Made by a program: the position numbers and the translations under genes. This document shows positions 35,310-43,861 of a stretch of 64,000 nucleotides of DNA, in pieces. The notes under the pieces were generated by a model. It saw nothing but the letters and a program-made list of their open reading frames with translations. It was not told where the DNA came from and ran no database searches. Positions within the stretch are counted from its first letter, which is position 1. Each line of letters opens with the position of its first letter. Source of the stretch: Bacteroidales bacterium (GTDB taxonomy: Bacteria > Bacteroidota > Bacteroidia > Bacteroidales > UBA932); the NCBI GenBank assembly GCA_017630155.1, contig JAGBVU010000001.1, positions 62,001 to 126,000 on the forward strand, written 5' to 3'.

Positions 35310-37136
35310 TTATTTCATTACCCTCCATACAGGGTGCAATTCGTTGTTTTGGTGTGATCTTTTTCTGACAATATCGTAAAAATACATCAGGATAGCCTGT
35401 GGGTCGTTTGCAAATGTGGGGTCGTCTTTCTTTTTCTGTTCAAAGCGGGCCCTCAATTCCGGATCATTGGCCAGCATCTCTCTCCCTTTTACCTCCATAT
35501 ATTGGGGTCTGATCCAGAATTCGTTGGTGGACTGGACGTGGACATTGAAGAATCCCCAATAGGTGAGTGAACCGGGTGCTGCAGGTTCAAGGAGCCACAT
35601 TGCAATTTTGGCAGCTGGCTGGTCCATATCTATATAAATGCTCCCTGCAGGGTATTCCAGTGTTTCAGTCTGTGTTGTGAATTCTGCTGCTACAGGGACC
35701 CTCCCTTCGCTTTGCCTTTTGGAAAATGTACCCCCTGTATACCTATAGGTCTCAACCTCCACTTGGGCTGCTTGAGTGAGCCTTTTGTATTGGACTCCGT
35801 GCAAATCGAGAAGTTCAACGACATTGGTGTATTGGGGCATAAGGATATATGCCTGAGGGATTTTTATGGAAAATGTCGGTTCGTACTTTGTAAATACAGG
35901 TATTTTAATTGTGATGGGGTCGGAGTAGTCGTGGGTGACCCATTCTCCTCCACTGAGGTCGCTTATGGTGGTGTCACGCCCCCATGAGAGGTAGTCAACC
36001 ATAATGGAGTCTGAATATGACGCTTTGTATTGGAATCCGAATGGCTCCTGACGTGAAGCGGGGGAGGAGGTGTATATGTCTGCCTGACGCAATGTCTCCT
36101 GCAGGCTCTCCTTGTTTTCTGAGATGATTCTTGCCGATGCGATAAATGCCTCTATGGTGGCCTCCACCCTCTGTTTGTAGGGTTTGTAGATGTGATTCTC
36201 AATAAGAAGTCCCAAACGGTTATGGGCAGCGGCGTACCCCTGAGAATAGCGTGGATCAAAAGTGTCTGCTATAAAGCCCGATTCGGGGGCATTGTATTTT
36301 TTGAAACTGCCGTAGAGGAAGATTGGGAATCCCACCTTTTCCATCCTTCTGCAGAGCTCTTTTTCATATATTTCAGAGCTCCATCGGGTGATGCCTGGCT
36401 CCATATTATTTGTCTGATTGTCTATGGCATAGGTCATTACATATTGGAAATCTGCGCCATTGGTGACATGTACATCTATAAAAAGTTCAGGAATCCACCG
36501 GTTATAGAGCTTGAGCCAGGCCCTCATTTCCGGAGCATCTCCCTTCAGAAAGTCCCTGTTGAGGTTGAACTGGTGTGCTGTATTTCTGGTGCCAAGTTCA
36601 TCGGGCCCGTTCTGGTTGATTCTGTTGAGGGCAGTGAAGTTTTCGTGTCCGTCCACATTGAAGATTGGGATAAAAAGGAAACTAACATTGTCAAGTATGT
36701 CAATGTTCTTCTTGTGTACTACCATATCCCTGATGAAAATCATCGAAGCATCCTTCCCGTCGGGCTCCCCTGAGTGGATACAGGACTCTATCAGGACGAT
36801 GACTCTCCCTTTGGCTCGAATCTCTTCGGGTGTGGTGAGGCCATCCTTGTCCACAATTACAAGTGAAAGTTCGCGCCCCATAGGGCTGGTGCCGAAAGTG
36901 GTGTTGTGTACCATCGGTGAGTACTCTTCCAATCTGTGGAAAAATTCCCTTGTCTGTTCGAATTTTGGGGTCTTGGCAAAGTTTGTCTCTTCGCTGTATG
37001 TAAGGAACTTTTTCCTGAGTGAAGGGTTATCGCCTCCAGTGGCGGAAGTGGGATACAGCAAGGTGCAGATAATGGTGAAGACTAGAGCTGCAAATTTGAA
37101 TGGACCGGGAGCTTTCATAAACGGTATTTGTTTCAT
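35310..37136 (-). CDS. Exported M14-family zinc carboxypeptidase
   Basis: 608 residues. A hydrophobic N-terminal signal (KFAALVFTIICTLLYPTS) leads to the M14 domain. Metal ligands: IESCIHSGEPDGKDA (His, Glu) and FIDVHVTNGADF (His). The substrate/catalytic regions NLNRDFLKGDAPEMRAW and LLIENHIYKPYKQRVEA (catalytic Glu) are present. The C-terminal half is strand-rich. With M81 and CutC downstream it forms a co-transcribed set, perhaps handling unusual peptides. Confidence 0.87.
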   Translation of the reverse strand: MKQIPFMKAPGPFKFAALVFTIICTLLYPTSATGGDNPSLRKKFLTYSEETNFAKTPKFEQTREFFHRLEEYSPMVHNTTFGTSPMGRELSLVIVDKDGLTTPEEIRAKGRVIVLIESCIHSGEPDGKDASMIFIRDMVVHKKNIDILDNVSFLFIPIFNVDGHENFTALNRINQNGPDELGTRNTAHQFNLNRDFLKGDAPEMRAWLKLYNRWIPELFIDVHVTNGADFQYVMTYAIDNQTNNMEPGITRWSSEIYEKELCRRMEKVGFPIFLYGSFKKYNAPESGFIADTFDPRYSQGYAAAHNRLGLLIENHIYKPYKQRVEATIEAFIASARIISENKESLQETLRQADIYTSSPASRQEPFGFQYKASYSDSIMVDYLSWGRDTTISDLSGGEWVTHDYSDPITIKIPVFTKYEPTFSIKIPQAYILMPQYTNVVELLDLHGVQYKRLTQAAQVEVETYRYTGGTFSKRQSEGRVPVAAEFTTQTETLEYPAGSIYIDMDQPAAKIAMWLLEPAAPGSLTYWGFFNVHVQSTNEFWIRPQYMEVKGREMLANDPELRARFEQKKKDDPTFANDPQAILMYFYDIVRKRSHQNNELHPVWRVMK

Positions 37137-37173
37137 TAATGTTTTTATGATGCTAAAAGTAGTGATTTCTTGT

Positions 37174-37181
37174 TACATTTG
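37174..37181 (+). promoter_or_regulatory. -7 box for the 2-hydroxyacid dehydrogenase gene
   Basis: TACATTTG matches TAnnTTTG, 32 bases before the start codon. Confidence 0.55.
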
Positions 37182-37213
37182 TGCACTGAAAACTTAGAAA
37201 TAGAGAATAAATT

Positions 37214-38137
37214 ATGAAAATAGTCTTCTTGGATGCCGATACCATCGGCAATGATATATCTCTTGCCCCGATCGAGGCCAAAGGTGAACTTACTGTATAT
37301 CCCAGAACACCACAAGAGTTGGTGGATGAGAGGATAGCTGGTTATGATGTGGTTATCACCAATAAGGTGCAGATTCGCAAAGAGCATATCGACAAATCCC
37401 CATCACTTAAGCTTGTTTGTGTTGCAGCTACCGGCACCAACAATGTGGATGTGGAATATGCCGAGTCAAAAGGTGTTCCTGTGAGAAATGTGGCAGGGTA
37501 TTCTACTGAGACAGTTTCCCAAGTGACATTTATGCATATCCTTAATCTGGTAGGGCATGGCCTCTATTTTGATAATTATATAAAAGGTGGTGAGTATACA
37601 CGTCAAGGATTGTTTACAGATGTGTCGAATCCATTTTTTGAACTTAAAGGGAAGACCCTTGGTATTATCGCTATGGGCAATATCGGAAGAAGGGTGGCTG
37701 AGATAGCCACTGTATTTGGTATGAAGGTGGTCTATTACTCCACTTCCGGGACTTCGCACTGCACAGATTATCCGTCACTTCCACTTGATGAACTTTTGGC
37801 AGTGAGTGATATTGTATCCATACATGCACCATTGAATAAGGTGACTGCAAATCTCATTACATATGAGAAGATGAAGCTTATGAAGCGTGAGGCTTATCTG
37901 GTGAATATGGGCAGGGGTGGTATTGTCAATGAGAAAGAGCTTGTACAAGCCCTGAATGATGGTGTGATCGCCGGTGCAGCCCTCGATGTATTTGAGAAGG
38001 AGCCTATCTCTATGGACCATTGCTATATTGCAGATCTTAAGGATCCTGGAAAATTGATTCTCAGCCCCCATATTGCTTGGGCAAGTAAGGAGGCAAGAAA
38101 GCTCCTTATTGAGAAATTGGCAAACAATATTTTTTAG
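37214..38137 (+). CDS. D-isomer-specific 2-hydroxyacid dehydrogenase (glycerate/hydroxypyruvate type)
   Basis: 307 residues. NAD-binding loop GIIAMGNIGRRVAEIA (the first Gly of G-x-G-x-x-G is Ala). Catalytic triad: Arg in LVNMGRGGIVNE, Glu in ALDVFEKEP, His in LSPHIAWAS. It is nearest in pattern to glycerate dehydrogenase/hydroxypyruvate reductase, but the substrate is not certain. The ChrA genes start 14 bases later on the same strand. Confidence 0.88.
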   Translation: MKIVFLDADTIGNDISLAPIEAKGELTVYPRTPQELVDERIAGYDVVITNKVQIRKEHIDKSPSLKLVCVAATGTNNVDVEYAESKGVPVRNVAGYSTETVSQVTFMHILNLVGHGLYFDNYIKGGEYTRQGLFTDVSNPFFELKGKTLGIIAMGNIGRRVAEIATVFGMKVVYYSTSGTSHCTDYPSLPLDELLAVSDIVSIHAPLNKVTANLITYEKMKLMKREAYLVNMGRGGIVNEKELVQALNDGVIAGAALDVFEKEPISMDHCYIADLKDPGKLILSPHIAWASKEARKLLIEKLANNIF

Positions 38138-38151
38138 TAAGATAGGGGAGA

Positions 38152-38703
38152 ATGATTAGCCTCTGGCAGATTTTTTGGGTGTTTGCAAAGATTGGGGCCT
38201 TCACAATAGGTGGAGGTATCCCTATGATTGCAGCTATAAAGAGTGAACTGGTGGAGCGCAAGTGGCTCAATGATGAGGATTTTGTGGACATAATAACTTT
38301 GGCTCAGACAGCACCGGGCCTTTTTGCAGTCAATATCTCTATCCTTACAGGGCACAGACTGCGCGGAACAAAAGGGAGCGTGGTAGCCACGATAGCTAGC
38401 TGCCTGCCACCTTTCCTCATTATCCTTTTTGTCGCAATGTTCTTTACTACCTTTAAAGATAATCCTTATGTTGTCAAGGCATTTAAAGGTATCAGACCGG
38501 TGGTAGTGGCCCTTATAGGTATGCCTATGATTGATATGATAAAGGCTACTAAGATGCGCTGGTGGTCGTGGGTTATAGTTGTTTCATCGATGACATTGGT
38601 CTGCTTCCTGAAGGTTTCTCCTATCTATATACTGATATGTGTCATCTCGATGGCCATTTTTATCAGTTGGTACAATAATAGAAAGCATCATGATATTCAT
38701 TGA
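38152..38703 (+). CDS. chrA: Chromate transporter family half, ChrA-type subunit 1
   Basis: A 183-residue membrane protein, one half of the split (short-chain) CHR family that works as a pair. Family hallmarks: FAKIGAFTIGGGIPMIAAI, LAQTAPGLFAVNIS and FKGIRPVVVALIG; about five to six membrane segments. Many such pairs have no proven role in chromate efflux. It overlaps the second half by 14 bases. Confidence 0.88.
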   Translation: MISLWQIFWVFAKIGAFTIGGGIPMIAAIKSELVERKWLNDEDFVDIITLAQTAPGLFAVNISILTGHRLRGTKGSVVATIASCLPPFLIILFVAMFFTTFKDNPYVVKAFKGIRPVVVALIGMPMIDMIKATKMRWWSWVIVVSSMTLVCFLKVSPIYILICVISMAIFISWYNNRKHHDIH

Positions 38704-39238
38704 GTTGTTCTATACTTTCTTCATTATAGGTATGTTTACCATTGGTGGAGGCTATGCTATGCTTTCCCTTATTCAGAATGAGGTGGTGACGGTCCACGGA
38801 TGGATAAGTGAGACCACTTTCACCGATATAGTGGCTATCTCACAGATGACTCCAGGTCCTATAGGGATAAACTCTGCCACATATGTAGGGTATGAGGTGC
38901 TAGTGGAGTCGGGTGCCCCCGAGTGGATGGGTGTTTTAGGGTCTTGTACTGCCACATTTGCGGTGGTACTTCCCTCCTTTATTATAGTCCTCCTTCTGTG
39001 TAAAGTCTACGACAAATGGAGATACCATCCTATATTCCAGGGTGTTCTGACAGCCTTGAAGCCGGCTGTGCTGGGCCTTATCGGTACTGCCGCACTCAGC
39101 CTTGCCACACCGGAGAATTTTATCGACTGGAAGAGTTTTGTGATATGTGGACTGGCATTTCTGGCCATGTACTTCAAAAAACTGGGCCCCTTCTCCCTGC
39201 TGGGTCTGGGGGCAGTAGTCGGACTGCTGATATACTAA
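38690..39238 (+). CDS. chrA: Chromate transporter family half, ChrA-type subunit 2
   Basis: 182 residues from MIFIELFYTFF; an earlier in-frame Met lies within the first gene. FIIGMFTIGGGYAMLSLIQNE, ISQMTPGPIGINSATYVG and ALKPAVLGLIG match the partner half. The two halves probably assemble as a heterodimer, the short-chain CHR arrangement. A terminator begins at the stop codon. Confidence 0.88.
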   Translation: MIFIELFYTFFIIGMFTIGGGYAMLSLIQNEVVTVHGWISETTFTDIVAISQMTPGPIGINSATYVGYEVLVESGAPEWMGVLGSCTATFAVVLPSFIIVLLLCKVYDKWRYHPIFQGVLTALKPAVLGLIGTAALSLATPENFIDWKSFVICGLAFLAMYFKKLGPFSLLGLGAVVGLLIY

Positions 39239-39270
39239 AAAAAAAAGAGGCTGCGAGGCCTCTTTTTTAG
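39238..39270. terminator. Terminator after the chrA pair
   Basis: An 11-bp stem AAAAAAGAGGC/GCCTCTTTTTT with a 6-base loop, T run on the + strand and A run on the left, so it may act in both directions. Confidence 0.85.
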
Positions 39271-39287
39271 TATGTACTGTATGCCGG

Positions 39288-39408
39288 TAAAATTGTATAA
39301 AAGGAGGAATTTCAAGGCTTGCGAAGCGTTATAAACCGGAGCATACTCCTGTATGTGAGGATTTAGAACACGAGCGTAACGCAGAAATTACCCTTTTAGA
39401 CAATTTTA
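39288..39408. repeat. 121-bp terminal-inverted-repeat element next to guaA
   Basis: About 25-base arms TAAAATTGTATAAAAGG-x-AATTTC and its near-perfect complement at the other end, with interior pairs GCGTTA/TAACGC and an apical CATACtcctGTATG. The right arm ends 2 bases from the guaA stop codon. The size and terminal repeats resemble a MITE or a dispersed Bacteroidetes intergenic repeat. The transcript of guaA would fold it into a long hairpin. Confidence 0.6.
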
Positions 39409-39410
39409 TA

Positions 39411-40718
39411 TTATTCCCACTCGATAGTAGCTGATGGCTTCGGTGACATGTCGTAGCAGACACGGTTCACATTCTTCACTTCGTTAAGGATGCGGACTGT
39501 AATCTTGTCGAGGATAGCCCAGTCGATATGCTCGATAGACGCTGTCATGGCGTCGATAGTGTTTACGGCGCGGATGATCACTGGCCAGTCGTATGAACGT
39601 GCATTGTCACGAACACCTACAGACTTGAAGTCCGGAACTACTGTGAAGTATTGCCATACCTTTTTATCAAGGCCAGCTTTTGCGAACTCTTCACGTAGGA
39701 TAGCGTCCGATTCGCGTACAGCTTCAAGACGGTCACGGGTGATAGCTCCAAGACAGCGTACGCCAAGACCTGGGCCAGGGAATGGCTGACGGTATACCAT
39801 CTCATATGGAAGACCAAGTTCTACACCGCAGGCACGAACCTCATCTTTGAAAAGATATTTGAGTGGCTCTACGAGTTCAAATTGAAGGTCTTCAGGAAGA
39901 CCACCTACATTGTGGTGAGATTTGACCATTTTTGCGGTCTTGGTACCTGACTCTACGATATCAGGGTAGATAGTACCCTGTCCGAGGAAGTCGATGCCGT
40001 CAAGTTTGCGGGCCTCCTCTTCAAATACACGGATGAACTCTCCACCGATGATTTTTCTCTTCTGTTCAGGATCCTCCACACCTTCAAGTTTGCCAAGGAA
40101 TCTGTCAGTAGCATCTACATATACAAGGTTTGCGCAGAGCTGGTTTCTGAATACCTCCACTACGTTCTCAGATTCACCTTTGCGCATAAGACCGTGATTT
40201 ACGTGTACGCATACAAGGTTTTCGCCGATAGCCTTAAGGAGGAGGGCAGCTACTACTGAACTGTCAACACCGCCTGAAAGGGCGAGAAGAACTTTTCTGT
40301 CACCAACCTGTTTTCTTACAAGTTCTACCTGGTCATTCACGAAGTTGGTCATATTCCAGTTTGCCTCTGCTTTGCATACGTCAAAAACAAATGGTCTTAC
40401 AGCTTCTTTGATTGCCTCCTCATCGTTTGTGAACTGAGGGAGTTTCACTTCACAGAGAGCTTTGTCGTGACCTGCTGAGATAACTGGGTATCCGGCATTG
40501 TAGATGTCGTGATTTACATCGATGCTGACACCGTCAATAACGTTGTTGGGACCACCATTGATGATGATGCCTTTTACGTTGGGAAGAGCTTGTAGCTCAG
40601 AAAGGGTGATGTCGTGTGGGTAAATTTCGCTGTAAACACCGAGAGCTCTGATGGCTCTTGCGACTGTGGTGTTTTCGTGACTTCCTAAGTCAAGGATGAC
40701 AATCATGTCCTGTTTCAT
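39411..40718 (-). CDS. guaA: GMP synthase with degenerate glutaminase domain
   Basis: 435 residues against about 510-525 for the usual enzyme, which aminates XMP to GMP. The ATP-pyrophosphatase half is intact: LLALSGGVDSSVVAALL (P-loop), VCVHVNHGLMRKGE, FLGQGTIYPDIVESG, RQPFPGPGLGVRCLG and a dimerisation tail ending PSATIEWE. The N-terminal class I glutaminase region is cut to about 110 residues. The nucleophile-elbow motif (usually GICYGMQ) reads SAGHDKAL, and the His-Glu part of the triad is gone. It should need free ammonia or a separate glutaminase partner. Confidence 0.9.
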   Translation of the reverse strand: MKQDMIVILDLGSHENTTVARAIRALGVYSEIYPHDITLSELQALPNVKGIIINGGPNNVIDGVSIDVNHDIYNAGYPVISAGHDKALCEVKLPQFTNDEEAIKEAVRPFVFDVCKAEANWNMTNFVNDQVELVRKQVGDRKVLLALSGGVDSSVVAALLLKAIGENLVCVHVNHGLMRKGESENVVEVFRNQLCANLVYVDATDRFLGKLEGVEDPEQKRKIIGGEFIRVFEEEARKLDGIDFLGQGTIYPDIVESGTKTAKMVKSHHNVGGLPEDLQFELVEPLKYLFKDEVRACGVELGLPYEMVYRQPFPGPGLGVRCLGAITRDRLEAVRESDAILREEFAKAGLDKKVWQYFTVVPDFKSVGVRDNARSYDWPVIIRAVNTIDAMTASIEHIDWAILDKITVRILNEVKNVNRVCYDMSPKPSATIEWE

Positions 40719-40751
40719 GGTTCGAGCCTTGTTTTTATTATTTTATGGTCG

Positions 40752-40759
40752 CAAAAGTA
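40752..40759 (-). promoter_or_regulatory. -7 box for guaA
   Basis: TACTTTTG on the minus strand matches TAnnTTTG, 33 bases before the guaA start. It is divergent from the typA promoter. Confidence 0.55.
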
Positions 40760-40782
40760 CATAAAAAATGGAAAAATATATC

Positions 40783-40790
40783 TATTTTTG
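40783..40790 (+). promoter_or_regulatory. -7 box for typA
   Basis: TATTTTTG matches TAnnTTTG, 10 bases before the chosen typA start, which rules out the in-frame Met at 40768. Confidence 0.55.
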
Positions 40791-40800
40791 TCGCTTGATT

Positions 40801-42597
40801 ATGCAAAACATTAGAAATATAGCCATTATTGCCCATGTCGACCACGGTAAGACCACTATGGTGGACAGAATGATATATCAGGCAAGACTTGCCAGAGACA
40901 ATGAGAAATTGGGCGAACTCATTCTTGATAACAATGACCTTGAAAGGGAGAGGGGTATAACAATCCTTTCCAAGAATGTTTCTGTACCCTACAAAGGATC
41001 TAAGATTAACATTATAGACACTCCGGGCCACTCCGACTTTGGAGGAGAGGTGGAGCGTGTCCTCAATATGACCGATGGCGTTCTCCTTTTGGTGGATGCA
41101 TTTGAGGGTACTATGCCTCAGACCAGGTTTGTACTCCAAAAAGCGATAGAGATGGGGAAAAAGCCTATAGTGGTGATTAATAAGGTAGATAAGGCAAACT
41201 GCCGTCCCAATGAGGTGAATGAGGAGGTTTTTGACCTGATGTTCTCCCTCAATGCCACTGAGGACCAGCTGGATTTCAAAACAATCTACGGAAGTGCAAA
41301 GCAGGGTTGGATGTCGCGTGACTGGCAGAACCCTACTACAGATATTACAGCACTCCTTGACACTATTCTTGAGGAGATTCCTGCCCCTGAGATTATCGAG
41401 GGTACACCCCAATTGTTGATATCTTCTCTCGAGTACTCCCCTTATGTAGGGCGTATTGCCATAGGTAGGGTGCACAGAGGTTCGTTGAAAGCAGGAATGC
41501 AGATTTCACTATGCAAGAAGGATGGCACTGTCCAGAAGCAGAAGATCAAAGATCTTATGGTTTTTGAGGGTCTTGAGAAGGTGAAGGCTGAGGAGGTGAA
41601 ATGCGGTGATATTTGCGCTATTGTGGGTATTGATGATTTTGAGATCGGTGATACAATCGCAGATTACGAGAATCCTGAGGCACTTCCACCTATCTCTGTG
41701 GATGAGCCTACAATGAGTATGCTCTTTACTATCAATGATTCACCATTTTTCGGTAAGGAGGGCAAGTTCGTGACCTCACGTCACTTGAAGGAGCGTCTGG
41801 AGAAGGAACTTGAGAAGAACCTGGCGCTTAGGGTTAAAGAGGGTATGAGTGCAGATTCGTTTATAGTGTATGGTCGTGGCGTTCTTCACCTTTCTGTACT
41901 TATTGAGACTATGAGGCGTGAAGGTTTTGAGCTTCAGGTAGGTCAGCCTAAGGTTATTGACAAGAATATCAATGGTGTCCGTTGTGAGCCAATCGAGTGC
42001 TTGACCATCGATCTTCCTGAGGAGATGGCAGGTAAGGCAATTGAGATTGCTACCCGCAGAAAAGCGGCACTTATGCATATGGAGAATAGGGGGGACAGAA
42101 CTCACCTGGAATTTGATATCCCTTCGCGTGGTATAATCGGTTTGAGGAGCAATATGCTTACAGCTACTCAGGGTGAGGCTGTGGTGGCACACAGATTCAA
42201 AGGTTACGAGCCTTATAAGGGTGAGATTGAGAAGAGGAACAATGGTTCGCTTGTTTCACTTGAGACAGGACTTTCGGTAGCTTACGCAATGGACAAACTT
42301 CAAGATCGCGGCCGTTTCTTTATCTTCCCTGGTGAAGATATATATGAAGGTCAGGTAGTGGGTGAGCATACACGTGGTTCAGACCTTAATATAAATATCT
42401 GCAAGACCAAGAAGCTTACCAATATGCGTGCTTCAGGTTCGGATGAGAAAGTGGCACTTCCTCCTCCTATACAGTTCTCTCTTGAAGAGGCACTTGAGTA
42501 TATCCAGGAGGATGAGTTGGTGGAAGTTACACCTAAATCCATGAGACTCAGAAAAATTATTTTGAACGAGTTGGAAAGAAAAAGGAGAAAAGGTTGA
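40801..42597 (+). CDS. typA: Translational GTPase TypA/BipA
   Basis: 598 residues from [11 protein letters not shown]1 [15 protein letters not shown]2 [11 protein letters not shown]3 [15 protein letters not shown]4 [11 protein letters not shown]-like domains follow, with the conserved C-terminal [21 protein letters not shown] split as [12 protein letters not shown] and [13 protein letters not shown]. It acts on ribosome assembly and stress translation. The start is fixed by the promoter position. Confidence 0.96.
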   Translation: MQNIRNIAIIAHVDHGKTTMVDRMIYQARLARDNEKLGELILDNNDLERERGITILSKNVSVPYKGSKINIIDTPGHSDFGGEVERVLNMTDGVLLLVDAFEGTMPQTRFVLQKAIEMGKKPIVVINKVDKANCRPNEVNEEVFDLMFSLNATEDQLDFKTIYGSAKQGWMSRDWQNPTTDITALLDTILEEIPAPEIIEGTPQLLISSLEYSPYVGRIAIGRVHRGSLKAGMQISLCKKDGTVQKQKIKDLMVFEGLEKVKAEEVKCGDICAIVGIDDFEIGDTIADYENPEALPPISVDEPTMSMLFTINDSPFFGKEGKFVTSRHLKERLEKELEKNLALRVKEGMSADSFIVYGRGVLHLSVLIETMRREGFELQVGQPKVIDKNINGVRCEPIECLTIDLPEEMAGKAIEIATRRKAALMHMENRGDRTHLEFDIPSRGIIGLRSNMLTATQGEAVVAHRFKGYEPYKGEIEKRNNGSLVSLETGLSVAYAMDKLQDRGRFFIFPGEDIYEGQVVGEHTRGSDLNINICKTKKLTNMRASGSDEKVALPPPIQFSLEEALEYIQEDELVEVTPKSMRLRKIILNELERKRRKG

Positions 42598-42616
42598 AAA
42601 TTTGATAAAACTTTTC

Positions 42617-42624
42617 TACCTTTG
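42617..42624 (+). promoter_or_regulatory. -7 box for the yceD-rpmF pair
   Basis: TACCTTTG matches TAnnTTTG, 20 bases before the first start codon. Confidence 0.55.
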
Positions 42625-42644
42625 TCGCCCCAAATGGGAGAGTA

Positions 42645-43106
42645 GTGGAGATGAATTGCGTTATAGATATAAAAAGTTTAGCATTAGGTACTCATTCTCA
42701 GGAGTTTAAAGTAAGTGGTGACTTCTTTGAGTCTTTTGGTGGGGGTGATGTAGTTGATGCTGCTCTTGATGTTAAAGTAGATGTAACCAAGTCATCGGGC
42801 TGGATAAAAGTTGATTGTAATATAGTGGGAGAGGTAGTAGTGGAGTGCGACAGGTGCCTTGCAGAGTTAAGGTTACCGGTTGACATTTCAGCCCCTTTCA
42901 CTGTTAAATTCTCTTCAGTACAGATGGATGATGAGGATGTGGAGTATGGAGATGATGTCATCGTACTTGGACCTTCTGAGGGAGAACTTGATATGAGTCA
43001 GACCATTTATGACTATGTGATGACAAATATTCCCTTGAAGAAGGTTCATCCAGAAGGGGAATGCGATCCAGTTATGCTCGAGAAAATGAAAGAGATTTTA
43101 AGATAG
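42645..43106 (+). CDS. yceD: YceD family (DUF177) protein
   Basis: 153 residues. DUF177 proteins are linked to 23S rRNA accumulation and are nearly always next to rpmF, as here (24 bases upstream). The signature is visible as VECDRCLAELRLPVD with two Cys and the downstream acidic stretch; the C-terminal pattern NIPLKKVHPEGECDP is typical. A Met two codons in may be the start. Confidence 0.87.
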   Translation: MEMNCVIDIKSLALGTHSQEFKVSGDFFESFGGGDVVDAALDVKVDVTKSSGWIKVDCNIVGEVVVECDRCLAELRLPVDISAPFTVKFSSVQMDDEDVEYGDDVIVLGPSEGELDMSQTIYDYVMTNIPLKKVHPEGECDPVMLEKMKEILR

Positions 43107-43130
43107 AAAATAATTAAATATTAAAGTAAT

Positions 43131-43316
43131 ATGGCACATCCTAAACACAAAATTTCTAAACAACGTAGAAATAAAAGAAGAACTCACGATAAAGCTGTAG
43201 TTCCTACAGTAGCTACTTGCTCAAATTGCGGTTCAGCTGTATTGTACCACAGAGTATGCCCTGAGTGCGGTTACTATCGTGGTCGTCTTCTAGTAGACAA
43301 GAACGTTGCTTCTTAA
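43131..43316 (+). CDS. rpmF: 50S ribosomal protein L32
   Basis: 61 residues. [20 protein letters not shown] is the standard L32 start. A CxxC...CxxC zinc ribbon follows (CSNCGSAV and CPECGYYRG). This is therefore the zinc-dependent form rather than the Cys-minus paralogue. Confidence 0.96.
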   Translation: MAHPKHKISKQRRNKRRTHDKAVVPTVATCSNCGSAVLYHRVCPECGYYRGRLLVDKNVAS

Positions 43317-43339
43317 TTTTACCATTTGGTAAAGAGGGG

Positions 43340-43423
43340 TTGACACTATGGTCGGGGTATCCTGCCCCAAAACCATCCTCAGTGCTGCATAAGCGCAGAG
43401 GGTGCTTCCAGAAGATGTCAACT
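43340..43423 (+). ncRNA. Candidate structured RNA downstream of rpmF
   Basis: About 84 bases fold as a three-way junction. The outer stem is GTTGACA/TGTCAAC. Hairpin 1 is ATGGTcGGGG/CCCCaaaACCAT. Hairpin 2 is CCTCaGTGC/GCGCaGAGG. A terminator-like hairpin follows at 43445-43492. It matches no RNA class I recognise. The strand is assumed from the position after rpmF; the opposite strand is possible. 43317-43617 holds no protein gene. Confidence 0.4.
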
Positions 43424-43444
43424 TCATTTATTGGGAGATAAGAT

Positions 43445-43495
43445 AAAATTGCCGGAATATGTTCTCAAAAGGGCATAGATTCCGGTAGTTTTGTT
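43445..43495 (+). terminator. Terminator-like hairpin
   Basis: A 14-pair stem with two G-T pairs, AAAATTGCCGGAAT/ATTCCGGTAGTTTT, followed by GTTATTT. It would end an rpmF or candidate-RNA transcript. Confidence 0.6.
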
Positions 43496-43570
43496 ATTTA
43501 CCATAGAGTATTATAGATGGATAGTGGAATTTAATTATGGAGGAGATTTGGTGAAGAAGTTTGAAACATC

Positions 43571-43601
43571 TTTGCTCCGAAATTAATTTTGACTATCTTT
43601 G
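43571..43601 (+). promoter_or_regulatory. Promoter of tRNA-Arg(CCT)
   Basis: A TTTG -33 box (43571-43574) and TATCTTTG -7 box (43594-43601), 19 bases apart; the tRNA starts 16 bases later. Confidence 0.78.
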
Positions 43602-43617
43602 TCGCGATTTTGCGAAT

Positions 43618-43689
43618 GGCCCTATAGTTCAAGGGATAGAACGAAAGTTTCCTAAACTTTAGATAGCAGTTCGAGTCTGCTTGGGGCTA
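43618..43689 (+). tRNA. tRNA-Arg (anticodon CCT), prophage attachment site
   Basis: Acceptor GGCCCTA/TGGGGCT (with G-T pairs), anticodon stem AAAGT/ACTTT with loop TTCCTAA, T stem AGCAG/CTGCT around TTCGAGT, discriminator A. An integrase gene starts 172 bases downstream, so the 3' half is the probable attB/attL core; the right copy lies outside the window. Confidence 0.9.
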
Positions 43690-43753
43690 CAAATAATTAG
43701 TATCTGTGTAATGTGCTGATTATCAACTTTATTATTTAATTTTAGGATTATGA

Positions 43754-43782
43754 AGAGAGAGGTAAAACCTCTCTCTTTTTTG
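43754..43782. terminator. Terminator between tRNA-Arg and integrase
   Basis: A 10-bp perfect stem AGAGAGAGGT/ACCTCTCTCT with loop AAA, then a T run. Confidence 0.88.
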
Positions 43783-43813
43783 TTATATATTGAAAGAAAA
43801 ACACACTTTTGTG

Positions 43814-43821
43814 TATATTTG
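43814..43821 (+). promoter_or_regulatory. -7 box for the integrase gene
   Basis: TATATTTG matches TAnnTTTG, 40 bases before the integrase start. Confidence 0.5.
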
Positions 43822-43861
43822 CTCTGCAAAAGGTTTCAAATAGGTTACAAAAAATGGAAGT

